A program made the position numbers and the translations under genes. From Deltaproteobacteria bacterium (GTDB taxonomy: Bacteria; Desulfobacterota; Deferrisomatia; Deferrisomatales; JACRMM01), in contig JACRMM010000048.1 of NCBI GenBank assembly GCA_016214985.1, positions 20,805 through 84,804 of the forward strand: DNA of 64,000 bases. Reading direction: 5' to 3'. The notes under the pieces were generated by a model. The model saw only the letters and a program-made list of their open reading frames with translations, had not been told where the DNA came from and did no database searches. Shown one piece after another: positions 50,217-58,718 of this stretch (the first letter of the stretch is position 1; each line of letters starts with the position of its first letter).

Positions 50217-50528
50217 CCGATCGCGGCGACGATTGGGGCATTCGAGGGATCGGCCCGTGGGCTACAACGCTCTGGATGGAGACCTGCCCTGACCCGACGC
50301 GGCGGGGATCCCTTGCCGGCGATGCGGAACCGGGGGACGTCCCCGGAAGGCACCCGCCCCCCGGGGCGCTGGGCGGCCCGCGCCCTCCCGCTTCGCCTCC
50401 TGCCTGCCATCTCCAACGGTGCCACGAGTACTGAGGATCTTCTCTCCTGACACCGGGGAAACCGAGGGCGCGTCGCCCGGTACGCCGCCCGAGCAGCCCC
50501 CGCGGCACGCATCCCATGCGGACGCCCC

Positions 50529-50557
50529 TTGACACGGCGTGAAATCACCGTTTTACT
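50529..50557 (+). promoter_or_regulatory. Sigma-70-like promoter of the T6SS core operon
   Basis: TTGACA (50529-50534) and TTTACT (50552-50557) have an ideal 17-base spacer, 60 bases before the tssA start codon. Confidence 0.75.
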
Positions 50558-50616
50558 GCCGAACACGATCTCCTCAATCGGCCCCCGGGCGGGCCCCCAC
50601 CGCGCGCAAGGTGACG

Positions 50617-51666
50617 ATGGGCTCCATCGACGCAGAGAAGCTTCTCGAGCCAATCTCCGCGGAGCAACCGTCCGGGGATGACCTGGAGTATGATCCCGCT
50701 TTTGCCGAGTTGGAACGGGTGGCCAAGGGGAAGCTCGAGCAACAGTTCGGCGACACAATCATTCCTGCCGAGGAACCGGACTGGAGGGACGTCCAGGCCA
50801 AGGCTCTCGACCTGCTCCACCGCACCAAGGACCTTCGCGTGGGCGTGTACCTCGTCCGGGCGCTGGTGCGGACCCAGGGTCTCGAGGGGCTCTCCGACAG
50901 CCTCGCCGTGCTCCGTGGCTTTGTGGAGCACAACTGGGACGACGTCCACCCCCGGTTGGATCCCGACGACGACAACGACCCGACGGTGCGCGTCAACACA
51001 CTCGCCGCCCTGAGCGACGCGGACGCGGTCCTTCGGCCCGTTCGAGAGGCTCCGCTCGTCAGCTCCCGCGCTTTGGGCCGCTTCAGCCTGCGCGACGTCC
51101 AGGTCGCGACGGGCGCCCTTCCCGCTCCGCCGGACGGGCGCGTTCCGGAGCTCGCCACCATCGACGCCGCCTTCACGGACACGGAGCTCGCCGACCTTCA
51201 GGCCACGGCCCGCACGGTGGACGCCGCCCTGGAGGCCGCCTCCGCAATAGAAACCCAGGTGTCCGACCGCGTCGGCGCCGGCGAGGGCGTGAACCTGGGC
51301 GAGCTCACCAAGCTTCTCAAGGCCGCCCGGCACGTGGTCACGGACCGGCTCGCCCGGCGGGGCGTTGCGGAGCCGAACGCCGTGCCGCAGACCGAAAGCG
51401 AGGCGCCGATGGCAACGGTAGGCACAGCCAGCGCAGTCGCTCCCCCACAGGCGAGCGGCCCGATCCGCAGCCGCGACGATGCGCTTCGCGCCCTGGACAT
51501 GGTGTGCGACTACTTCAACCAGAACGAGCCCTCGAGCCCGGTGCCTCTCCTGTTGCAGCGGGCCAAACGCTTGGTATCGAAGAGCTTCCTCGACATCGTC
51601 CGAGACCTGGCTCCGGACGGGCTGCCGCAGGCAGAGCGTATCCAGGGCCCAGACCCAGGGAAGTGA
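50617..51666 (+). CDS. tssA: T6SS protein TssA
   Basis: This 349-residue protein has the ImpA N-terminal domain of TssA: LLEPISAEQPSGDDLEYDPAF, the segment PDWRDVQAKALDLLHRTKDL and HNWDDVHPRLDPDDDNDPT. The C-terminal part (LRALDMVCDYFNQNEPSSPV, RAKRLVSKSFLDIVRDL) is that of the shorter TssA class. TssA organises baseplate and sheath assembly. The start ATG 50617 begins the conserved part and has AAGG upstream; a longer frame to 50539 is not supported because it would start inside the promoter. It is the first gene of the core operon. Confidence 0.94.
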   Translation: MGSIDAEKLLEPISAEQPSGDDLEYDPAFAELERVAKGKLEQQFGDTIIPAEEPDWRDVQAKALDLLHRTKDLRVGVYLVRALVRTQGLEGLSDSLAVLRGFVEHNWDDVHPRLDPDDDNDPTVRVNTLAALSDADAVLRPVREAPLVSSRALGRFSLRDVQVATGALPAPPDGRVPELATIDAAFTDTELADLQATARTVDAALEAASAIETQVSDRVGAGEGVNLGELTKLLKAARHVVTDRLARRGVAEPNAVPQTESEAPMATVGTASAVAPPQASGPIRSRDDALRALDMVCDYFNQNEPSSPVPLLLQRAKRLVSKSFLDIVRDLAPDGLPQAERIQGPDPGK

Positions 51667-51741
51667 GCGGCCGGGCCCATGATTTGACAGATTCTCCTAG
51701 CCCCCTGGAGCCGTCCCTTCGACACCGCGAGGAGGTGCATC

Positions 51742-52275
51742 TTGGCAAAAGCGAGCAGTCAGAAGTTCATCGCCCGAAACCGAGCCCCCAGAGTCCAGAT
51801 CGAGTACGACGTCGAAGTTTACGGAGCCGAGAAGAAGATCCAGCTGCCGTTCGTGATGGGGGTCTTGGCCGATCTGTCGGGGAAACCCGCCGATCCTCTG
51901 GCACCCGTCGCCGATCGGAAGTTCCTTTCCATCGACGTGGATAACTTCGACGACCGCCTCAAGTCCATGAAGCCGCGCGCCGCCTTCCAGGTTCCCAACA
52001 CGCTCACGGGCGAAGGGAACATGAGCGTGGACATCACCTTCGAGAGCATGGACGACTTCTCGCCCGCCGCCGTGGCCCGCAAGGTGGACTCCCTGCGCAA
52101 GCTCCTCGACGCGCGGACCCAACTGGCGAACCTCTTGACCTACATGGATGGGAAGAGCGGGGCGGAAGAGTTGATCGCCAACGTTCTCAAGGACCCGGCC
52201 CTGCTCCAGGCGTTGGCCTCGGCGCCGAAGCCCCAGGACGAGGCCCCGCAGACCGAAACCACGGGCAAGGAGTAG
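51742..52275 (+). CDS. tssB: T6SS sheath small subunit TssB (VipA)
   Basis: This 177-residue protein is TssB/VipA, which assembles with TssC into the contractile sheath. Key segments are RVQIEYDVEVYGAEKKIQLP, FVMGVLADLSG, KFLSIDVDNFDDRLKSMKPR and the helical LLDARTQLANLLTYMDGK. The start is TTG 51742, with an almost perfect GGAGG eight bases upstream, and matches the family N-terminus. TssC follows after four bases, with its ribosome site AAGGAG inside the tssB 3' end. Confidence 0.96.
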   Translation: MAKASSQKFIARNRAPRVQIEYDVEVYGAEKKIQLPFVMGVLADLSGKPADPLAPVADRKFLSIDVDNFDDRLKSMKPRAAFQVPNTLTGEGNMSVDITFESMDDFSPAAVARKVDSLRKLLDARTQLANLLTYMDGKSGAEELIANVLKDPALLQALASAPKPQDEAPQTETTGKE

Positions 52276-52279
52276 TCTT

Positions 52280-53776
52280 ATGGCCGATCCGACGACCGAA
52301 GCCCAGGCACAGCCCGAAGCCAAGACCTTCGAGGCCAGCGAGTTCTCTTCGCTGCTCCAGAAGGAGTTCAAGCCCAAATCCGATCAGGCGAAGGAGGCGG
52401 TCGAGAAGGCAGTTCAGACCCTCGCCGCCCAAGCCCTCGCTGATACGACCCTCATCTCGGCCGACGCGCTCAAGAGCATCGAGGCGATCATCGCCGAGAT
52501 CGACCGGAAGCTGACGGAACAGGTCAACCTCATCCTGCACCACGAGGACTTCAAACAGCTGGAAGGCGCCTGGAGGGGTCTCCACCACCTCATCAACAAC
52601 ACAGAAACCGACGAGATGCTCAAGATTCGCGTCTTGAACATTTCGAAGAAGGACGTGTCCAAGACGCTCAAGAAGTTCAAGGGAACGGCTTGGGACCAGA
52701 GCCCGATCTTCAAGAAGCTTTACGAAGAGGAGTTCGGCCAGTTCGGAGGGGAGCCGTACGGGTGCTTGGTGGGCGACTACTACTTCGACCACACCCCCCC
52801 GGACGTCGAGCTGCTCGGGGAGCTCGCCCAGGTCGCCGCGGCGGCGCACGCCCCGTTCATCAGCGCGGCCGCCCCGTCGCTCCTTCAGATGGAGACCTGG
52901 CAGGAGCTCAGCAACCCCCGAGACCTGACCAAGATCTTCCAGACGCCGGAGTATGCGGCTTGGAAATCCCTGCGGGAGTCCGAGGACGCCCGGTACGTGG
53001 GGCTCGCCATGCCGAGGTTCCTGGCCCGCCTCCCCTACGGCGCCAAGACGAGCCCGGTGGAGGAGTTCGATTTCGAGGAGGACACCGAGGGCGCCGACCA
53101 CGGCAAGTACGTGTGGGCCAACGCCGCCTACGCCATGGCCACGAACATCAACCGCGCGTTCAAGATGTACGGCTGGTGCTCCCGCATCCGGGGTGTGGAG
53201 TCCGGAGGCGCGGTCGAGGGGCTGCCGACCCACACGTTCCCCACGGACGACGGCGGGGTCGACATGAAGTGCCCCACCGAGATCGCCATCAGCGACCGCC
53301 GCGAGGCGGAGCTCGCGAAGAACGGCTTCATGCCGCTCGTCCACAAGAAGAACACCGACTTCGCCGCCTTCATCGGCGCCCAATCGCTCCAGAAGCCCGC
53401 CGAGTACGACGACCCGGACGCCAGCTCCAACGCGGCCCTGGCTGCCCGGCTGCCGTACCTCTTTGCGAGCTGCCGCTTCGCCCACTACCTGAAGTGCATC
53501 GTCCGAGACAAGATCGGGTCGTTCAAGGAGCGGGCCGAGATGCAGCGATGGCTCCAGAAATGGGTCATGCAGTACGTAGACGGAGACCCGGAGCACTCCA
53601 GCGAGGACACCAAGTCCCGAAAGCCCCTCGCTGCCGCCGAGGTCGTGGTCGAAGAAGTGGAGGGCAACCCGGGTTACTACACGTCGAAGTTCTTCCTGCG
53701 ACCGCACTACCAACTCGAGGGCCTCACCGTGTCGCTGCGGCTCGTGTCGAAGCTGCCGTCGGCAAAGGGGGCGTGA
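52280..53776 (+). CDS. tssC: T6SS sheath large subunit TssC (VipB)
   Basis: This 498-residue protein is TssC/VipB, the large sheath subunit. Family segments include WRGLHHLINNTETDEMLKI, FDHTPPDVELLGELAQVAAA, FMPLVHKKNTDFAAFIGAQ and the C-terminal VEGNPGYYTSKFFLRPHYQL. The N-terminal extension (about 1-60) is helical. It is a typical full-length member. The ATG follows the tssB stop after four bases. The next gene, hcp, is 87 bases downstream. Confidence 0.97.
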   Translation: MADPTTEAQAQPEAKTFEASEFSSLLQKEFKPKSDQAKEAVEKAVQTLAAQALADTTLISADALKSIEAIIAEIDRKLTEQVNLILHHEDFKQLEGAWRGLHHLINNTETDEMLKIRVLNISKKDVSKTLKKFKGTAWDQSPIFKKLYEEEFGQFGGEPYGCLVGDYYFDHTPPDVELLGELAQVAAAAHAPFISAAAPSLLQMETWQELSNPRDLTKIFQTPEYAAWKSLRESEDARYVGLAMPRFLARLPYGAKTSPVEEFDFEEDTEGADHGKYVWANAAYAMATNINRAFKMYGWCSRIRGVESGGAVEGLPTHTFPTDDGGVDMKCPTEIAISDRREAELAKNGFMPLVHKKNTDFAAFIGAQSLQKPAEYDDPDASSNAALAARLPYLFASCRFAHYLKCIVRDKIGSFKERAEMQRWLQKWVMQYVDGDPEHSSEDTKSRKPLAAAEVVVEEVEGNPGYYTSKFFLRPHYQLEGLTVSLRLVSKLPSAKGA

Positions 53777-53863
53777 TCCTCCTCACGAGCCTGCAACCGG
53801 ACAAACGGGCACCACACCCGCGGCGAGCTGCCGCGGACAACCTGCTAGGGAAGGAGACAACCG

Positions 53864-54346
53864 ATGGCTGTTGACATGTTCGTGAAGATCGGCGACGTGA
53901 AGGGTGAATCGACCGACTCCACCCACAAGGACGAGATCGACGTGCTGGCCTGGAGCTGGGGCATGAGCCAGTCGGGCACCACACACATGGGGGGCGGCGG
54001 CGGCGCCGGCAAGGTGAGCGTGCAGGACCTCTCCGTGACGAAGTACGTCGACAAGGCGTCGCCGGGGTTGATGCTGGCGTGCAGCACCGGCAAGCATTAC
54101 CCGGAGGCGCTGCTCACGGTGCGCAAGGCCGGAGAGAGCGCGCTCGAGTATATCAAGCTGACGATGAAGGAGGTGATCATCACCTCTGTGAGCACGGGCG
54201 GAAGCGGGGGCGAGGACCGGCTCACCGAGAACGTCAGCCTGAACTTCGCCGAGTACAAGGTCGAGTACACGCCCCAGAAGCCCGACGGCTCCGGCGATGC
54301 CGCTGTCGAAGCCGCGTTCAACATCGCACAGAACGTAAAGATCTGA
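53864..54346 (+). CDS. hcp: T6SS tube protein Hcp (TssD)
   Basis: This 160-residue protein is Hcp, which forms hexameric rings stacked into the inner tube and is the main secreted component. It has the family segments MFVKIGDVKGES, IDVLAWSWGMSQSG, VSVQDLSVTKYVDKASPGLM and ITSVSTGGSGGEDRLTENV. The start ATG 53864 has GGAAGGAG eight bases upstream, a strong ribosome site that suits high expression. A strong hairpin follows immediately (54353-54396), so hcp can be expressed above the downstream genes. Confidence 0.98.
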   Translation: MAVDMFVKIGDVKGESTDSTHKDEIDVLAWSWGMSQSGTTHMGGGGGAGKVSVQDLSVTKYVDKASPGLMLACSTGKHYPEALLTVRKAGESALEYIKLTMKEVIITSVSTGGSGGEDRLTENVSLNFAEYKVEYTPQKPDGSGDAAVEAAFNIAQNVKI

Positions 54347-54352
54347 AGCCTT

Positions 54353-54396
54353 CCTTGGCGCCGCCGAGGCCGGGCCTGGCCGCGGCGGCGCCGAGG
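54353..54396 (+). terminator. Strong hairpin after hcp (attenuator or partial terminator)
   Basis: CCTTGGCGCCGCCG pairs with CGGCGGCGCCGAGG over 14 bases with one G-T wobble, around a 16-base GC-rich loop. No T run follows. The hairpin begins six bases after the hcp stop. It probably trims or protects the hcp message rather than ending all transcription. Confidence 0.6.
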
Positions 54397-54480
54397 GAGT
54401 AGCCCCGGCCTCGCGCCGAACCTGCTCCGGCAACGCGCCGGTGCGGGTCCGGTCATGCTCTGTCTCGGGAAGGAGAGTCC

Positions 54481-55293
54481 ATGCTCGCGGAGGAGAGTCT
54501 TCGCCAAGGCAACCTGGAGGAGTCGCTGGCCGAGTTGCAGCAGCGCGTGCGCTCCGCCCCCTCCGACCCCAAGCTTCGGGTCTTCCTCTTCCAGTTGCTG
54601 GCCGTCCTGGGGCAGTGGGACCGCGCGCTGAACCAGCTCAACGTCTCCGCCGAGCTCGACGCGAGCACCCTCGCCATGGCCCAGACCTACCGCACCGCGC
54701 TCGGGTGTGAGACTCTGCGGGCCGAGGTGTTCGCCGGGCGCCGCAGCCCGCTTGTGTTCGGAGAGCCGGAGCCGTGGATCGCGCTGCTCCTCCAGGCCGT
54801 GCGACAGACCGCCGAAGACCACCACGAGCAGGCGCGAGACCTCCGGGACCGGGCCTTTGACGCCGCCCCGGCGGTGTCCGGCACGATCGAGGGGACGCCC
54901 TTCGAGTGGATCGCCGATGCGGACACCCGGCTCGGCCCCGTGCTGGAGGCGATCGTCAACGGGGCCTATTACTGGGTTCCCTTCCACCGGATCCGCGAGA
55001 TCCGAATCGACGCACCGGAAGACCTCCGGGACGCCGTGTGGATGCCGGCTCAGTTCACCTGGTCCAACGGCGGAGAGACGGTCGGGCTCATCCCCACCCG
55101 CTACCCCGGCTCCGAGGCGTCGACCGACGGTGGGATCCGGCTCGCACGCCGCACGGAGTGGCTCGAGCCCTCCCCCGGCGCCTACCAGGGACTGGGCCAA
55201 CGGATGTTGGCGACCGACGCGGGGGAGTACCCCCTCATGGACGTCCGCCGGATCGAGATCGCGGGCGCGGCGCCAGGGGACGGCGATGCCTGA
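54481..55293 (+). CDS. tagJ: T6SS accessory protein TagJ (ImpE family)
   Basis: This 270-residue protein belongs to the ImpE/SciE (TagJ) family. The first part is TPR-like (LAEESLRQGNLEESLAELQQ, LLAVLGQWDRALNQL). The C-terminal domain has FEWIADADTRLGPVLEAIVN, YYWVPFHRI and LPTRYPGSE-like sequence (LIPTRYPGSEAS). TagJ binds the sheath protein TssB and assists recruitment of ClpV in some systems. The start ATG 54481 has GGAAGGAGAG upstream. The tssE start lies eight bases inside its end. Confidence 0.93.
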   Translation: MLAEESLRQGNLEESLAELQQRVRSAPSDPKLRVFLFQLLAVLGQWDRALNQLNVSAELDASTLAMAQTYRTALGCETLRAEVFAGRRSPLVFGEPEPWIALLLQAVRQTAEDHHEQARDLRDRAFDAAPAVSGTIEGTPFEWIADADTRLGPVLEAIVNGAYYWVPFHRIREIRIDAPEDLRDAVWMPAQFTWSNGGETVGLIPTRYPGSEASTDGGIRLARRTEWLEPSPGAYQGLGQRMLATDAGEYPLMDVRRIEIAGAAPGDGDA

Positions 55294-55801
55294 ACTCACC
55301 GCCCAGGAGCGCCTGCAGCCCTCGCTCCTGGACCGGCTCACGGACGACGAGCCCGACAAGCGGGTGGAATCCCGCGATCAGCGAGTGCTTTCCCTGCGGC
55401 GCCTGCGCGAGGGGGTCCGGCGCGACCTGGCCTGGCTCCTGAACACCGGCCACCTCGCCTCCCTCGAGGACCTCAGCGGGTACCCCCTCGTCGCTCACTC
55501 GGTCCTGAACTACGGCATCCCTGACCTCACCGGCACCAGTGCGCAGAGCGCGGACGTGGGGGAGCTCGAGCGAGCCCTGCGCCAGGCGATCTGGGACTTC
55601 GAGCCCCGGATCCTTCACAACACCGTCCACGTCCGGGCCGTTGCGCCGGACCGAGGCGCGAGTCACAGCGCGTTGACGTTCGTCATCGAGGGCGACCTCT
55701 GGGCGCAGCCCTTGCCGCTGCACCTGTACCTGAAGACCGAGATCGACCTGGAGACGGCCACCGTCCGCGTGACCGACTACGGCGGCCAGGGCCCGACCTG
55801 A
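55286..55801 (+). CDS. tssE: T6SS baseplate protein TssE
   Basis: This 171-residue protein is the gp25-like baseplate subunit TssE. It has ERLQPSLLDRLTDDEP near the start, the LRRLREGVRRDLAWLLNT helix, HSVLNYGIPDLTG and a C-terminal half with LRQAIWDFEPRILHNTVHVR, typical of the gp25/TssE fold including the EPR motif. The start ATG 55286 overlaps tagJ by eight bases. The stop overlaps the tssF start by one base (TGATG), so the baseplate genes are coupled. Confidence 0.95.
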   Translation: MPELTAQERLQPSLLDRLTDDEPDKRVESRDQRVLSLRRLREGVRRDLAWLLNTGHLASLEDLSGYPLVAHSVLNYGIPDLTGTSAQSADVGELERALRQAIWDFEPRILHNTVHVRAVAPDRGASHSALTFVIEGDLWAQPLPLHLYLKTEIDLETATVRVTDYGGQGPT

Positions 55802-57672
55802 TGGATCCTAGACTTCTCCGGTACTATAACCGGGAGCTCCTGCACATCCGAGAGATGGGGGGCGAATTCGCCAAGGAGTTTCCCAAGATCGCGGCGCGCC
55901 TCGGGCTCGAGGGGTTCGAATGCGCCGATCCTTACGTGGAGCGCCTCCTCGAGGGGTTCGCGTTTCTGGCCGCCCGCGTCCAGCTCAAGCTCGACGCAGA
56001 GTTCCCGAACTTCACGCAGCATCTGCTCGAGATGGTGTACCCGCACTACCTCTGCCCGACGCCCTCGATGGCCGTGGTCCAGCTCAAGCCCGACCTCGGG
56101 CAGGGGGCCCTGGGGGCGGGCTTCCCGATTCCCCGCGGCACCGCGCTGCGCAGTCTGCTGGGCAAGGGGGAGCAGACGCCGTGCGAGTACCGGACGAGCC
56201 ACGACGTGACCCTGTGGCCCCTGGAGCTTGCGGCTGCGGAGTACCTGCCGCACCCGCGCGACCTGCCTTCGTCCGGCGCCGCGTGGCTCTCGTCGGCCAA
56301 GGCGGCGCTGCGCCTGAAACTGCGCGCCACGGCCGGGCTCACATTCGACAAGATGCCCCTGACCGCACTGCCGGTGTTCCTGCGCGGCGGCGGGGAGCTG
56401 CCGCAGCACCTGTACGAGCAACTGCTCGCGAACAGTCTGGGGCTCGTCGTGGGCCCGCCGGAGCGGCCTTGGTACGAGCTCGTCCCCCGGGCACAAATCC
56501 GCCGCCTCGGGTACGACGAGGAGCACGCGCTCCTGCCCCACGGCCCCCGGTCCTTTGAGGGCTACCGGCTCCTGCAGGAGTACTTCGCCTTCCCCGAGCG
56601 CTTCATGTTCATCGAGTTCGCCGGCCTGGCCCCTGCCGCGAGACGCTGCGCCGGAAGCGAGCTCGACGTGACGGTGGTGCTATCGCGGACCGATCCGGCG
56701 CTCGAGAGTACGGTCGACGCCTCGCACTTCGGCCTCTTCTGCACCCCGGCGATCAACCTCTTCCCCAAGCGGGCCGACCGGATCCACGTCTCCGACCAGG
56801 TGAACGAGTTTCACGTGGTCCCGGACCGCACCCGACCGATGGACTTCGAGACGTTCGCGGTCACCGAGGTCGTCGGCTTCGGGACGAGCCAGGAGCAGGA
56901 GCAGGAGTTCCTCCCCTTCTATGCCCACTCGGATCTTTCACACCAGGGCGCTGAGGCCGCGTACTACACCGTGCGGCGTGCGGCGCGGGTGCTCTCGGCA
57001 CAGCAGCGCCGGTACGGCCCGCGCTCGAGCTACGCAGGCAGCGAGACGTACCTCTCCCTGGTCGACGCGAAACAGGCGCCCTACAGTACCGACCTTCGCC
57101 AGCTCGCGGTGGGCACGCTGTGCACCAACCGGGACCTGCCCCTGAACATGCCCCTGGGACAGCGCCAGACCGACTTCACGCTGGAGACCGGGGCGCCCGT
57201 CGAAGCCGTGCGGGCCGTGGCCGGTCCCACGAAGCCCCGCCCCTCCCACGCTGAGGGAGACACCGCGTGGAGGCTGATCAGCCACCTGTCGTTGAACTAC
57301 CTGTCCCTGACCGACACCGACGAAAAGCAGGGAGCCGTGGCGTTGCGAGACCTCTTGGCCCTCTATGCGCCGACCGCGGACGCGCCGGTGCGCAAACAGA
57401 TTGAGGGGGTGCGCTCGGTCCGCCCGCGACCGGTCAATCGGCGCATCCCCACGACAGGGCCCATCGCTTTCGGCCGGGGCATCGAGGTCACCCTGACCCT
57501 CGACGACTCGGCCTTCGGAGGGGGCGGCGGCTTTCTCCTCGGCTCCGTGCTGGAGCAGTTCTTCGCCCGTTACGTCTCGATGAACTCCTTCACGGAAACG
57601 GTCGTCCGGACCGTCGACCGCGGAGAGATCGTCCGATGGCCGGCCAGGACTGGACGTCGACTCCTGCTATAG
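55801..57672 (+). CDS. tssF: T6SS baseplate protein TssF
   Basis: This 623-residue protein is TssF (VasA/ImpG family), part of the TssEFGK wedge. It starts MDPRLLRYYNRELLHIREMG and has FLAARVQLKLDAEFPNFTQH, LEMVYPHYLCPTPSMAVVQ and the late LNYLSLTD and VTLTLDDSAFGGGGGFLLG segments. The length is normal for the family. Its ATG overlaps the tssE stop, and its 3' end overlaps tssG by 37 bases. Confidence 0.97.
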   Translation: MDPRLLRYYNRELLHIREMGGEFAKEFPKIAARLGLEGFECADPYVERLLEGFAFLAARVQLKLDAEFPNFTQHLLEMVYPHYLCPTPSMAVVQLKPDLGQGALGAGFPIPRGTALRSLLGKGEQTPCEYRTSHDVTLWPLELAAAEYLPHPRDLPSSGAAWLSSAKAALRLKLRATAGLTFDKMPLTALPVFLRGGGELPQHLYEQLLANSLGLVVGPPERPWYELVPRAQIRRLGYDEEHALLPHGPRSFEGYRLLQEYFAFPERFMFIEFAGLAPAARRCAGSELDVTVVLSRTDPALESTVDASHFGLFCTPAINLFPKRADRIHVSDQVNEFHVVPDRTRPMDFETFAVTEVVGFGTSQEQEQEFLPFYAHSDLSHQGAEAAYYTVRRAARVLSAQQRRYGPRSSYAGSETYLSLVDAKQAPYSTDLRQLAVGTLCTNRDLPLNMPLGQRQTDFTLETGAPVEAVRAVAGPTKPRPSHAEGDTAWRLISHLSLNYLSLTDTDEKQGAVALRDLLALYAPTADAPVRKQIEGVRSVRPRPVNRRIPTTGPIAFGRGIEVTLTLDDSAFGGGGGFLLGSVLEQFFARYVSMNSFTETVVRTVDRGEIVRWPARTGRRLLL

Positions 57673-58667
57673 CCCTGGGCGAGGCCCTCGCCCGGGAGCC
57701 CTACCGCTTCGACTTCTTCCAGGCGTTGCGGCGGTTGGACTGCGCTCACCCCGCGCGCCCCCGGCTGGGCGCCGCGGCCCGGCCCGCCGACGAGCCGGTG
57801 CGCCTGACCGAGGCTCCGTCCATGGCCTTCGCGGCGTCGACCCTGGCCTCCTTCGAGCGCGCCACGGCCGAGCGCCCGGCGCGCCTGGCCGTGCTCTTCT
57901 TCGGACTCTTCGGGCCCAACGGCCCGCTTCCACTCCACCTCACGGAGTACGCGCGCGACCGGTTGCGAAACTCCGGAGACGCCACCTTCGTGCGCTTCGC
58001 GGACACGTTCCATCATCGCCTCCTCGCCTTCTTCTACCGAGCCTGGGCCAACGCACGCCCGACCGTGCACTTCGACCGGCCCGACGCGGACCGCTTCGCC
58101 GCGTATGTGGGCGCCCTCTTTGGGCTCGCTCTGCCGTCGCTCCGCCACCGCGATGCGCTGCCCGACCTGGCCAAGCTCTACTACGCCGGGCGCCTGGGCT
58201 CGCCGGCCCGCGGCGCCGAGGGCCTCAAGGCCCTTCTTCAGGACTTCTTCCGGATGCCTGTGGACGTGGAGCAGTTCGTCGGTCACTGGCTCGAGCTTCC
58301 CGAGGAGAGCCGGTGCCGGCTCGGCGAATCCCCGGACACCGGAACACTGGGGAGCACCGCCATCGCCGGCTCCCGGATCTGGTCGTGCCAGGACAAGTTT
58401 CGGATCGTCATGGGGCCCCTTCACCTCGATGAGTACCGCCGTCTCCTGCCCGGCGGAGACAGCCTGGCGAGGCTCGTCTCTTTGGTGCGGAACTACGTCG
58501 GAGACGAGTTCTGCTGGGATATGAACCTCGTGCTGCATCGCGACGAGGTGCCGCCCCTGACCCTGGGCGGCGAGACCCGGCTGGGGTTCACGGCGTGGTG
58601 CACGAGCCGCCGCCCCGACGAACATGCGCACGACCTCACCCTGGATCCTTTGGCGGCTGCTTCATAG
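57636..58667 (+). CDS. tssG: T6SS baseplate protein TssG
   Basis: This 343-residue protein is TssG (VasB/ImpH family). It has EPYRFDFFQALRRLDCAHP, VRLTEAPSMAFAASTLASF, LFFGLFGPNGPLPLHLTEY and ARDRLRNSGDATFVRFADTF, all expected for TssG. Two TssG bind one TssF in the wedge. The start ATG 57636 overlaps the end of tssF; the overlap and the conserved start make it secure. The gene is followed after 51 bases by clpV. Confidence 0.96.
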   Translation: MAGQDWTSTPAIALGEALAREPYRFDFFQALRRLDCAHPARPRLGAAARPADEPVRLTEAPSMAFAASTLASFERATAERPARLAVLFFGLFGPNGPLPLHLTEYARDRLRNSGDATFVRFADTFHHRLLAFFYRAWANARPTVHFDRPDADRFAAYVGALFGLALPSLRHRDALPDLAKLYYAGRLGSPARGAEGLKALLQDFFRMPVDVEQFVGHWLELPEESRCRLGESPDTGTLGSTAIAGSRIWSCQDKFRIVMGPLHLDEYRRLLPGGDSLARLVSLVRNYVGDEFCWDMNLVLHRDEVPPLTLGGETRLGFTAWCTSRRPDEHAHDLTLDPLAAAS

Positions 58668-58718
58668 GGGGGCAGCCGTGCCCGGTTCTTGATTCCCCGG
58701 ACTCGTGCGAGGTGTGAA

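Larger units (their letters stand above)
50102..50616. other. Divergent regulatory region upstream of the T6SS core operon
   Basis: This 515-base gap holds the promoter at 50529-50557 and two inverted repeats: GTGCCAC (50191-50197) with GTGGCAC (50210-50216), and the near-palindrome CCGGGGGACGTCCCCGG at 50330-50346. No convincing gene is seen. A sigma-54 site was looked for and not found. Confidence 0.6.

Noticed and set aside
51684..51712. TTGACA before tssB as a second promoter
   Set aside because: No acceptable -10 box lies 16-18 bases downstream, and tssB is close behind tssA.
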